Shown in pieces: positions 11,871 through 22,935 of a stretch of 64,000 nucleotides of DNA. The number at the start of each line of letters is the position of its first letter. The stretch's first letter is position 1. The notes under the pieces are model-generated. The model saw only the letters and a list, made by a program, of their open reading frames with translations. It was not told the origin of the DNA and did no database searches. The stretch is from Loripinus fragilis. Lineage: Eukaryota; Mollusca; Bivalvia; Lucinida; Lucinidae. The stretch is from positions 62,317,066-62,381,065 of the forward strand of contig OZ026524.1 in the NCBI GenBank assembly GCA_964019695.1, written 5' to 3'. The position numbers and the translations under genes are program-made.

Positions 11871-12938
11871 TAATTGAGTCCGAGGCCTGATCCACCGTAG
11901 TGCATTCATTTTAGAATAAACACATATTTATATTAAGTAAAGAAAGAAGATTGTTTAAGCAGCATATTACGTTATCTTTATCTCAGCATAAAACATGTCG
12001 AATCCTAAGCTGGTACTTGAGAATTAGTGTTAAAAGTACTCGGACAATGAGGTCCCGACATTAGACATAGATAATTTATTTTGTGTCGAATACATTTAAC
12101 ATAAGCCCTGTATGGCTCTTACTTCGACAAACAAAAGTATAATAACAAGCATAAATATATCACAGAACATGCATAGTAAGTCTATTTACATTTATATATT
12201 GTAAGACTTTGAGTAATAAACTTTGAATAACAAAATCTAAAAAATTAAAGGATATATCTATTCAAATGTTCAAATAATAAAAAGGCAAGTGAGTATGATC
12301 AGGAAATACCAAATCACACAAGTTGCATGCTTACCAATCCAGCGCACCATAAGTTTGATGCAAAAAAGACAGTGAAATGTGAAAAACACTTGAAGGACAC
12401 CGCAACTGCAAATCTTCTCTTAAGAAATCAAGGGAAGAAAGCAGTGCAGTATATTTATGTTGCAAAGTAATCACTTCCGAGTTAAACATGCAGGTACACA
12501 TACCTTAAAATGAAAGGCACATACCCTCACTCCCTCAGTGAAAATGGACACTTGTAATGCACATTGAACGAATAAGTGGAGATATGTATGTAAGTTAATC
12601 ATGTATTAAATAGATTCTGTTAAGAAATATCCAAGTCTCATTTCTCGCTAATAGAATAGATAGCTGATCTTGTCCTGCATTCTGTCTGATACCAGGGGTA
12701 TGTGAAGAAAGACCCTGCTGATACTAACAGACTCTGTGCAGACCTGCATAGAATGTCCAAAAGGGCGTGTGTTACGATGCAGAATGGCTGGAATAACAGA
12801 ATCAGCGATGGTTGCGTATACGCACAAATACGCAGAAGTTTAGGTATGCACCTGGTCACCTATTCGAACCATGATACGGTACTCTTTCTATTGATAGTCC
12901 CAATAAAAGGTCGGTTTGTCTGAGATGGAATTCATTGT
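11870..12938. other. Unassigned AT-rich DNA
   Basis: No terminal repeats or recognised domains. A 74-codon plus frame (12702-12923) and its minus shadow overlap; neither matches a family I know. Probably intronic DNA of the SH2 gene. Confidence 0.4.
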
Positions 12939-12947
12939 GTCTATATT

Positions 12948-13597
12948 GGTCACTGGACATTTCGGCCCATAACAATTTCGGCCCATGTCAATTTCGGCCC
13001 ATAACCAAATCGGCCTATACCATTTCGGCCCACAGGTATAATAATGCATAATTGGTATGTTTGTCTATAATTGGTATAATTAGATCGGCTTACCTGTAAT
13101 TATCCACACAAACATAATAATTAATGAGAATGGTTCATTTTAATTGATTAGGAGTTTGTATGTTAGAGAAGAGTTCATCACACAGGCAACGAGCAGCCAA
13201 AGCTCAGGCGAGCCTGTGCATTTGCGCTTACTAGCCAGAGTGTTTCCTGCTCGCATCTGAAACGCAAGCGATTCTTTCTTAATCCACTTATTCAGTTGAA
13301 ATCACTAAAGAAGTTGTAGATCTATTTGCTAATGAAAAATATTTATGTGATTTGTGATACCAGTCTGAGCGTTTTCTAGTCTTTACTAGTTTGTAAAGTC
13401 AATCTATTTTCTTTTTTTCCTCAAAATAACCCGAATATAATAATATTTATAAATTTTAAATATTTTCAATAATATATCATTTTTTTCAGAAATCCAGGTT
13501 GACAAAATTTATGGGCCGAAATTGCTATGGGCCGAAATTGCTATGGGCCGAAATTGACATGGGCCGATTTTGTTATGGGCCGAAATGACCCGGAACC
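12948..13597. mobile_element. Fold-back element built of 'TTTCGGCCCAT' repeats, 9-bp target duplication
   Basis: Left arm: five tandem phrases of CATTTCGGCCCATAACAA and variants (12957-13035). Right arm: the same phrases inverted, TATGGGCCGAAATTGC (13510-13590). The outer ends are GGTCACTGGACATTTCGG and its imperfect complement CCGAAATGACCCGGAACC. GTCTATATT flanks both sides (12939-12947 and 13598-13606), a 9-bp duplication as made by Mutator-like (MULE) transposases. The interior includes a piece related to the AGCAGCCAAACGCTCAGACT block of the large TIR element. No ORF. Confidence 0.85.
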
Positions 13598-13606
13598 GTC
13601 TATATT

Positions 13607-15600
13607 TATCAACGCTTGCACGATTTCCTTACTCTTCTTGAATATCTCGGAAATCGTGTGCGTTTTTCAATATATAAAGGATGGAGTTTCCCATTCTTGT
13701 TAGGGGACATTTTAAACATACCGTTGAAAGGTTCGATATAGAGACGCTATTCATTATTATAAAAGGTACGTGAAGTTATATATATTGTTACTGTGTTGAT
13801 ATTGTACATGACAGGGCGATGGCGATTCGTGTAATTGCATTGAATCGCGATGTCTCTAGCATGTCACATTGTATTGAAATAATAAGTCACTCGTTTTCTA
13901 TTTTGTTGTCTGTTGAATCGGCCAGCATTCCGTGTATGAGTTCTTTCGGGTGTTATCAATAACGTCCCGTTTTTTCGGTGAAAATAGCGATTGTTACGCA
14001 CTTGCGTATGAAGCTACGCACATGCGTATTGCCTAAAAATCTGCTGGGACCATTCTTGCGGCTATAATAAAAGCTGTCCGGATGGACTCGTCGGGTTATT
14101 TCGGACAAAAGTAGTCACAGGCCATGTCGGGCCTGCACCTAAAACTATAATGGCATGCTGAAAGATTTACCAGGGACCGATAGGTGAAAAACAATTTTAG
14201 CAGCTAGATTTTAAATTGTTGTGATTTTATATGGCGTTGTTGGAAAGACGATTTAACTGCCAGTGATAATCGACTTTCTGTAGCGACCTGTATGTGTCAC
14301 CTCGAGTTATATCTGACGCATATAAGAATAAGGGTTAGGTGCATACACTACAACACACTTACATAAATAAGGTGATAGCTGACATGTATGTTTAGAGATT
14401 AGGTAGGTGTAATGTTACACCAAAGTAAATTTAAAATATTTTTGTTACACCAAAGTAAGTGTAAAAATATTTGTTACACCAAAATAAATGTAAGAAAGCA
14501 TTGTACGGTTTTACACACATAAAACAGCAGAATGTAATCTCTCAATATTGATGTAAATATTTTTTGCCGAGAGGTCATAATTAGTTGTTTACAACTGATA
14601 CGTTATACATGTACGAAATTAGTGCGTGGGCAGGGTGATGTCCGACGTAAACGTCCAAACGTTACGTCGGCACCACACTGTTCAACCTTTTTCCTTGAAT
14701 TTTAAGAGAATTGGTATCAGTGTTTGTAAACCGCGAAACTATATAGATAACGTGACCTTGAAGGGAAAAAAGGCCACGGGATCTTGATGTTTCGGCTGCG
14801 ATAGCGTCTCAACCAGGGTGACGTTACGACAGTGTATAGAAAATTTTGTTACGTATGGGTTTGTTCGTTTGGCATAAGAGGTATTGTTTAGCGCTGACAT
14901 AGGCCAGTCACTAAAAATACTTCTCTATTATATAATTTTAAGTGTGGATATTTGGAAGAGCCGATCCATCCTAACCGCATGGGAGCCGTTAGCCATACAT
15001 CCACAGGTGAGGGCTAATCGCGCGTTTATAGGGTTAGGATGTAATTTAAAAGAGTAAGACCACTGAAATTATTTCTATTTTTGTGAACTTCGAACGAACA
15101 ACCCCATTATTGACGCAAAAGAGTGATTCTGAGATTCTAAATATAGATTGTTTTTTGCAGAATCGTCTCTTGTGTCCCCTCCTACGTTGGAGGCTGAATG
15201 TTGGTGAGCCGTATGATTATAACCTGAGGGCACATATTAGCTGTCCCCCTCAGGCCACGACCAGCGTGGATCAAGGCCCAATCGTTACCACGTAGCACAA
15301 TCGAATGGGAAGCCAACCGGCTTGAATTGTTATATGTGAATCTGACACCCCAACGTGGGGATATGATCAGGAAGAACTACTTATATTAATCCTGACGTCT
15401 TGAACGACGATCAGCAGTACGCGTAAGAAATATTACGTGAAACCAGTGACGACCAAAGTACAGGCTCGATCACCTCAGCGCAGATGGTCTGAAGTAGACA
15501 CACGTGCAGCTTAGAAGACATAGTGTTTGCGAGACGCGTATAATCTCGAGATTTCTCGTCAATACGAGAACTGAAATATTAAAGGGCCCAATTTTTTTTT
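13607..15600. other. Unassigned low-repeat region
   Basis: Contains a three-unit repeat of TGTTACACCAAAGTAAATGT (14415-14500) and several local stems, for example ACACCCCAACGTGGGGATAT near 15347. A T run lies at 15591-15609 after AAAGGGCCCAA. GC content looks higher than in its neighbours between 14750 and 15560. No protein family, LTR boundary or tRNA could be supported. A 70-codon frame at 15083-15295 begins upstream of a possible acceptor (TTTTTTGCAG near 15160) but is not recognised. Confidence 0.4.
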
Positions 15601-15609
15601 TTTTTTTTT

Positions 15610-16770
15610 ATGAGAACTTAAGCTATATGTCAATCATATTCTTTACGTCTCTTATTTCTGACTAGTTGACGTACATCTAGAACAGGACAGTCCAAGATTG
15701 GTTCTAATTGAAATGATCTTGGAGTGGCAACTTGCTCTAGTATAGGATGGTCAATTAGCCAGAAATAACAGCGTAGGTGGTGTCATTGTATATTAATGTG
15801 TTGTTGATGCTTTCTTAGTAAATAAAGTACTGAAAAGTTTTTTGCTAGTTGTGTGCATTATTTTTCCCTGGTAGCATCGTCATCGCATAAAGGAATTTTC
15901 CAATAAGATTTCCCCTCTTCCTTCCTCACCGGCTTTATGTCGTAACAGCGTGTGGCACTATATAATCATAGATAGTTGCATTGTTAGTGCCTCTTCGTAT
16001 GAAATGATTATTTTCAGTCAAGTTCGACAGTTTTTACAAACTTCTTCGAAATAGGGTACTGTCTGACAACTGGTTTTACTTTAGCTCACCAATCGAAATT
16101 CTACAACTGAACGCAATTCCGATTAAACTAGTGCTGTTAATTTACAGCGTGCAATCTTGTGATCCTATTTTCGACCTAGGCTTTTCATTCACACGTCGTC
16201 TGATTCGGTATATGAGAAAAAACTTGCCAATTTAACGGGCACCTGCAACGTAACTAATGTAAACAGGAAATGAATTTGACATAAGCCTCGATCTGGACTT
16301 ACACTATCCGGCGCGATCCTATATTTTAAATTATCCGGGATCCATGCAAACTCCCCACAGCGGTGTACTTCCGGTTCAGGGACCTTCAGAAAACACCGCT
16401 GCCGCAACCCAGCTCTTCATGTTGAAAATTTCAACATGGGGCTATCTGCAAACTCTGCCTGTTGTTTCTCCATTCAATATAATTCAATGATGGCTAGTCT
16501 GTAATTTCAATCCATCACTTGCACGATTCTGTGATTTATGTGAGAAATATTTACGAAAATGTAGACGAACTATAATCTTGGCAGGATTATTTGGTAGTTA
16601 TACGGCAAAGCTAGCAACGGGCACATGACTGTCATGTGACTTCTAAGATGGAAGTTTGCTGACCGCGAAGAACAAGCGGAACAGAAATGATTTAATTGAT
16701 GTTGCAGATATATAAACAATCGGCTTTTGTCAGCAAGTTAGACTTCTATTTTGGTCACATTTTACTGATC
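15610..16770. other. Unassigned region with palindrome and ETS-like site
   Basis: Holds a perfect palindrome ATGTTGAAAATTTCAACAT at 16419-16437 and GTACTTCCGGTTC near 16367, an ETS-type motif on minus. A minus frame (16189-16407) ends near a donor-like AGTGTAAGTC, but it has no ATG and a stop just upstream, so I do not call an exon. Confidence 0.35.
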
Positions 16771-16779
16771 GTGAATGCA

Positions 16780-16950
16780 TACAAGGGCGGACCCAGGACT
16801 CAAATTTTCAAGGGGGAGGTGGGGGGGAGGGGCAAGTTTTTCCCGGGGATGGGGTTCACTACGGCTCATTCCTATAGAAACCCTTTATCACTTATGATTT
16901 TCCAGGGGTGAGGGGTTCCGGACACCCCCATATGGCTTCGTTCTTGCATA
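16780..16950. repeat. Diverged copy of the GCGGATCCAG MITE family
   Basis: GGGCGGACCCAGGACTCAAA, AGAAACCCTTTATCACTTAT and GATTTTCCAGGGG match the complete MITEs at 53279-53569 and 61949-62247 in order. The ends are decayed and no target duplication can be read. Confidence 0.5.
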
Positions 16951-18030
16951 CCCAAAGATGGAGTGGGCCTGAGCAGTAGGTGTTTAAACAAAGCTAGTAC
17001 ATAAGCAGCCATTTACTGAGGGCTTATATTCATTAAAAAGAGATGGTCAGGACCCCTCTCCCATGGAAAAACACAATTTATATGGGTTCTTATAGGAGAA
17101 GCAATTGCCCCCCACACACACACACATGGGAAAAGTTGGACCCTATTGGAAAATGTTGGACACCCTGTGGAAATTATAGTTTTCTTTGAAACATTGGACT
17201 CCCGGTAAAATTAGCTGAGTCTATAAAAAATAAAAACCCCAAAATCAGGGATAGTTTTATTGTCAGATGGACCTGACAAAAATTCCTGGATTCAGGCATG
17301 CATTTTTCTATAAAAAAGAACAACTATACTGACAGACAAAAGAAGCGCTACAATATAATTTTGTCAGGTTAGACATGTGGTTCACAAGCTGCACCAGCTT
17401 ACCACGACAAGAATCTTGAGAAAAGCATTGAGGTTATTTGAATTTATGAATTTTTGTTTATCAGGTATGTTAGCTTATCTGTAGGAGGATTTGCATTCAC
17501 AAGATACCCAGTGTCTAAATTTAAAAGAAACTATAGTAGTCATGGTTTCCAACTGTTTGTAGCTTAAAATGAGTGCCATTTATTTATTTATTTATTTTTA
17601 ATCATGTTTTCATCCCTGGTATCTGGTATTTTCTATATCATTTTAGCTGTACCAACAGTTTACATTTGTTCATGTCTGCCCCAGATACTCTCAATACGTT
17701 CAAGGGCTTATATGCACAAAAAGCCATATATAGATCTTAATAGTAATAGTATCATTATAAACCTTGATCTATTTTCTTTTCAGAATAAAATTACCAAGTC
17801 TTATGAAGGTACATGTAACTAAAGTATCAATCAATCATTAGTATTTTAATTCATCTACTAATGCCCTTAATATCAGTGAAAACTGATAACAGGTAGGTCA
17901 AGACTATTGAGGATGAGGGATAATTCTAGAAAAAATCTCATTCAACCTGATGATACATGCCTTAATTAGGTTATAAATTAGAGTTATAAATATGTGTATT
18001 TTATTAACAAATAATGATTTTTTTAACCAA
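16951..18030. other. Unassigned AT-rich DNA
   Basis: Contains a short CA run (17114-17127). Near 17771 a good acceptor (ATTTTCTTTTCAG) is followed 25 bases later by AAG|GTACATG, giving a possible micro-exon at 17784-17808 with no recognisable product. No SH2 core motif is seen. Confidence 0.35.
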
Positions 18031-18033
18031 TAT

Positions 18034-18195
18034 ATATGTTGTGGGTACTCAAAAGAACCGTCTCATTGAGATGGTTCTTTTGAGTACCCACAAACATATG
18101 TCAAACATATGTTGTGGGTACTTTGACATATGTTGTGGGTATCAACAAAACTATCTCATTGAAACGGTTCTTTTGAAAACCCACAACATATGTTA
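18034..18195. repeat. Hairpin element 'TGTTGTGGGTACTC'
   Basis: ATGTTGTGGGTACTCAAAAG pairs with CTTTTGAGTACCCACAAACA across the short loop CATTGAG (18035-18100). A second, less perfect hairpin of the same sequence follows at 18107-18193. A diverged third copy (GAGTACCCACAACACATG) is near 61349-61366. Probably a small palindromic MITE. Confidence 0.75.
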
Positions 18196-19163
18196 AATCT
18201 GATGGATAAGAAAATACTTACAATTTTACACTAGATCTACATTGTTTCGTTTATCTAAACCTGTGCACCCATAAAAATAAAATAATTTGAACTAATTTTG
18301 TGAGATCTTTTTTTCCACTGTCATGAGTCAATGTGATATTTGTCAAAGAATTTAGTCAGATTTTCCAACTGTTTGTCAATGAGCTGCCTGGATTTATCCA
18401 ACAATACCACCATCTTTATCTGTTTTTTTAAAATACTTTTTGGTGCCAGTTTATGGTTTTCTAATATATGAAATTTTTCCAGTTTTTTTAAAACATATCT
18501 GAGTTGATTAACAATCAAGTTTGTACAGAGACTGGTGCTTCTTTACCAGTATTTTAAAGTCCTTGTATAAATTTAGTATAGTGACAGTAAATCTTTGATG
18601 AGAAGACCTCAGTTCCAATCTGGCCATTGCAATGACAAAATAAATTAATTAGAAGCATCATAAAATGAGCTATGTTAACTCATTCACCTAGACAGTATCC
18701 ATGATTAGGGCCAAAATATTGACATGAAATGCATGACCAAAATGTTTTCTACAGGATTTCCCTAAACCAGTGAAAAATGTAAGACCCCAACTTTCTACTT
18801 GCATCTACTCTATACCCCCTCCCACCCCAAATAAATAGTCTGAGACCCCCCCCCCCCCACCCAATTACCAGACATACCAATTCAAGCTCATTCCTAAAAA
18901 TATACATTGAGTCCCTGGTGACCTTTTTTTGCATTATGACAGTTGTGGTATGTATTTGGAGATACATGTAATTTAAAAAAATCATTACAGAACAAATTCA
19001 CTCCACAATATTATTTTGTGAAATCCACATAATTCAAAATTTTTAACCTTAAAAAATAGGCATAGCCCATGTAATAATAGAGTACCCCATCATAGGACTA
19101 TAATCCCCATTGTATAAAATAAAGGATAATAAGCTTTTACTTTAAACCTTTGTGTACTGATGA

Positions 19164-19499
19164 CCCAGGGGTTTACTCTTATATTTTCATACATTCGTAG
19201 GCCCAGGTCATTTTTTCAGGTTCAAAATTTTAAATTTCAACATTTTTTTTAGCATGAAGATTTGTGGATATTTTTTTGGGGTCATCACAAAATTGGACTA
19301 TATTTAGGGGTCATTTCTATGCATTTTAGGGTCTTTTCTTAAGGTCAAGGTACAGAATCCTGGATGGGGGGTATTTTTTTGGGTTGCTATATTTTTGGGG
19401 GGTGCTTGAAATTCCTGATATTTTTTGGGGGTGAACGTTAGATGCTTGGCGCGAGCCTACGTATGAATAAAAAATGAGAGAATCCCCCCTCCCCCTGGG
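19164..19499. mobile_element. hAT-like MITE, 8-bp target duplication
   Basis: Starts CCCAGGGGTTTACTC and ends CCCCCTGGG, with ACTGATGA directly on both sides (19156-19163 and 19500-19507). The interior is rich in ATATTTTTTTGGGG and has no ORF. It is co-linear with the element at 30497-30864. Eight-base duplications with CAGGGG-type ends are the signature of hAT transposition. Confidence 0.88.
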
Positions 19500-19579
19500 A
19501 CTGATGATCCTTCCATACATATTGATTCATTAAGATTGAGGTAGTCCATTATACATAAAGATGGAGAAAGGGTTATTAT

Positions 19580-20050
19580 CAGTATTTCCTGAATTTGATT
19601 TTAAAAAACCTAAACAGGATTTCTGACACTAGCTGTTTGCATAGGATGCAAAGTATCATTTGAATGTATTCCACCGCTTTAATTTTACTCTTTGCATGCT
19701 GGATATTTTATCATGATTTTTTTTCATCTGCTGATTTCTTTTTTTAAAAGAAAAAACCCTCTCAGGAATAGCATCCCAAAACAGGATTTCTGACACACTG
19801 GCTGTTAGCATGGAATGCTAAGTATCATTTGTATTTCACTTTATTTAACTCTTTGCATGCTTGCATACTGCATATCATTTTTTTATTATTTTGGTAACTC
19901 TCTTGTCATCTGCTGATTTCTTTTTTTAAAAAAAGTCTTCCAGGATATTATCTGCAGTGTGAAACAATTTTGATACAGATTCAGCCCCACATTTTGTTGG
20001 GCCCAATCTGGGTCCAACTTGTTTGCATTTGGATAACAATAGATTACAAA
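19580..20050. repeat. 'CTTTGCATGC...TCTGGGTC' repeat, copy 2, tandemly duplicated
   Basis: A unit of roughly 170 bp (GGATTTCTGACAC...CTGATTTCTTTTTTTAAAA) occurs twice in tandem. It is followed by the CCCAATCTGGGTCCAACTTG end also seen near 4345. No coding potential. Confidence 0.65.
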
Positions 20051-21139
20051 ATTTGCCCTGGTTAAAAATGAGTTAAGGATAAAATCAACCTTATGTATAT
20101 TGTTTGTATACCTGAGCCAAAGGCTCCTGGTTGAGCTTATAGTATACTAATGACTCCGGCAGTACCCTGGGGGCAATACATCAGTAGAAACCTAAATTAA
20201 TCTAAGCTTTCCATGTCACCTTACCACTTATAGACTATAAACAACATGATTTTACCAAACTAGCACATTATGCTTTTAAACAAAGGGGAAAATTATAATA
20301 CAGTTTGAATCACCGTGTAGCATCGACTCCGGAACTTGCTACCAACTTTATCGATTATAAACAAATGGCAGACATGACGACGGTAAGAAAAAGTTGTTAT
20401 TATACTGTTTTATCACGGCGTTATGCGTTAAGAGGGATATATTTTTATCTGAACATATTTATCTTTGAAATATACACCGAACAATGATATGAAAGTGATT
20501 TTTAGTTGACTTTTTTACTGTAATTGTAGCTGCCTGGTACCGCGAAAAATCATGTCAGCTTCAAACTCGCCTTGTAATCTTGTAAGTCGAGGGTGCCAAT
20601 TCAATCCGCTATTAAGCACATGTATTGACATCACTAGTGTATATATTGAAGCAAAAGTTTTCTCCAAAAACTAACAAGAGCTGGATATAATCAAGAGAAA
20701 TTTCCGACGAGTTGAGTACGGCAATTTGCGACACAACACAGAATCACAGGACGGTGTCTTGCTAGTGAAAAGTACGGCGACTTATTTTGAAAATGATAGA
20801 ATTCTTCTCGAAGAAGCTGTCGTTGGGAACCAACCAATGTCCATAATGATTCAAGAGGGCCAGTATGGTCTATTATGGATACATAGTACAAATTCGTGAA
20901 AGTATTCAATCAGATGTTCCCGGTTTTACTATACTGAGCGTGACGTTGAAAGGTGACGTCATAACGCATTATTTGTGATGAAATTGGAAATGTTATTTAT
21001 GGGTCAGCATTAAAACCCCAAACCACCACCAATCCTGACTTCAGTTTCCCTGTCCCATCACACACTCCAGCACACTAACTCAATAACAAACCCTTTACTT
21101 GCCCAGATAAACGAAACACTTCGACAAACCGTTGCCTGG

Positions 21140-21330
21140 TGTACTAACATACTTGTCGGGGGGGGGGGGGGGGGGGGGGGGGGGGGTGGAGGACTCTGAT
21201 GTTTTCACACATATGTAGGCTCAGACCAATTTTGGGGGTTCAAAATCTTTAAATTTCTATATTTTTTGGGGATTTTCATGTAAATATATATATAAATGAG
21301 AGTACCCCCATCCCCCCCCCCCCACACACA
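21140..21330. mobile_element. Decayed hAT-like MITE in large TIR copy 2
   Basis: Counterpart of the remnant at 7500-7760: GGACTCTGATGTTTTCACAC to GAGAGTACCCCCAT. Here the microsatellite is short (TATATATATA) and the left end has become a run of 29 G. Confidence 0.7.
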
Positions 21331-22395
21331 CACACAAGTTTACACTGGGCATACATGTACGTGTTTGGTGCTCATAGCATTTGCGCTTGCGCAGGTCCAG
21401 ATTTTCACTTTTTTTCGTCTGCTTATTTCACAGGGCCCATATGCTTAGGTCCCTTACCAGTTTCTTTTTTTTTTTTCTAACGGAAAACTATAGTACTTGT
21501 ATTAATCGCCCTGTGAGAGGCCCACGCATGACGTGCAAAAGTCTACTTTAAAGGTTGTGGTTATCCTGGTCGTGAGATTGTATGGAATACGTGCTGGTTA
21601 GTTTGCGGTTGAGCCTGGTCCGATATGGTTTTGTGGAGGTTTGTGGGTGCTTCCACGGACCCTATTGTATTGTTCTGAAAATGTTGCAGGTATTCATGCG
21701 TGTATCCGGGGGAGGGGGCAAGGGTCTCTGAATCCCCCTGAAAATCGCAGAAATATAGTATTCCCTTGCAATGCTGTTCCAATGAAGAATCACAAAGTTG
21801 CCAACTTAGCATTCAATGTTCCATCATCGCCTCCCCCCCCCCCCCCCCCCCCCCCCCCCGAAGCTTCCTAGCTACGCCTATGTGGTTTTCGTCTTGGTGT
21901 AACCAGAGTCGTTTGAACTCGATTTAAGCTTGAGTTCAATTGGCTTTGTGGTTGTGGGCTTCGGCTCGTATTATAACTTAATTATTTCCCTTACTACTAA
22001 CACAAGTTTAAACTTTTACAAAAAAGCTTGGTCTACGCTTCAGTCCCTGACTGGGTGTCTAATCTCGATGCACTTACAATACAATTCAAGTCGAAATCGA
22101 GAGTACAGGTTTTTACAATTTGTAATAAGAGGAGTGGAAACATTATGTTTTCAAATATCCACCCACGGTTAAAGAAATTAGCCAACCCACCACATTAAAC
22201 CCTTTCCAAATAGAATTGACTGTCCTGCCAGCTAAGAGTGACAGTGAGAGTAACCTTCAGGATAGGATTAAAACGGCATCTTCTAACGTGAGGTGTACTG
22301 TACGAGTTAATGTTTAACATTGTACTAGCATTGTACTTTATACTTAGCAATTGTAAACAACATATAACATCACTGTCACTCTTGGTTGGCACGAC

Positions 22396-22935
22396 AGTCG
22401 CTAATCAGTAAAATTTGGGGTCAAAAATCGCTAATCAGTAAAATTTAGACCCAAAAATCGCTAATCAATAAAATTTACGCCCAAAAATCACCTGATCAGT
22501 AGCCTGGGTTCCAGTCTGATCATTTTTTCTTCTTTTTTATTTTTCCGTTCCTTGGTCAAAAATGTCAATATTAATCGAAATTAATAACGGACAACCGATA
22601 CCTTTGATGTAGTATATTTTTATTCTCTTCTTTTTTAGAATTTTAGCATAAGGTTAGAAAATATTGCCAAAATTTTGACGACTGGACCCAGGCTACCTGA
22701 TCAGTCAAATTTACACCTAAAAATTAGTAGTCAGAAAAATTAAGACCCCAAATTCAGTATCTGTAAAAAATAGCCCCCAAAATCGGTTATCAGTAACGGT
22801 TTATTGTAAAAACGAATTGGAATAACTTTTTTCCATCGAAATTAACCCTAAAATCGCTAATCGTTAAATTTTAGGGCCAATGAATATTCGCTAATCGCTT
22901 AATTTTATAGCCATAATTCGCTAATCAGTAATCCC
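22396..22935. repeat. ~29-bp tandem array inside large TIR copy 2
   Basis: Same CGCTAATCAGTAAAATTT units as at 10285-10690, here split by the MITE at 22500-22695. Unit number differs slightly between the copies. Confidence 0.85.
22500..22695. mobile_element. 196-bp MITE nested in large TIR copy 2
   Basis: TAGCCTGGGTTCCAGTC at left and GACTGGACCCAGGCTA at right form the terminal repeats. CCTGATCAG flanks both sides (22491-22499 and 22696-22704), a duplication of 8-9 bp depending on where the element is taken to start. The insert is absent from copy 1. Too short to code. Confidence 0.85.

Noticed and set aside
12702..12923. Plus frame with a donor-like AG|GTATGC inside, considered as a missing SH2 exon
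   Set aside because: No FLVR motif or SH2 core features; the frame starts after a stop without a good acceptor.
16189..16407. Minus frame ending at a consensus-like donor, considered as a first exon
   Set aside because: No ATG; a stop lies immediately upstream in frame. The alternative ATG frame is only 14 codons.
17784..17808. Possible 25-base micro-exon flanked by consensus splice sites
   Set aside because: Too short to judge. Its length would shift phase unless paired, and it encodes nothing SH2-like.
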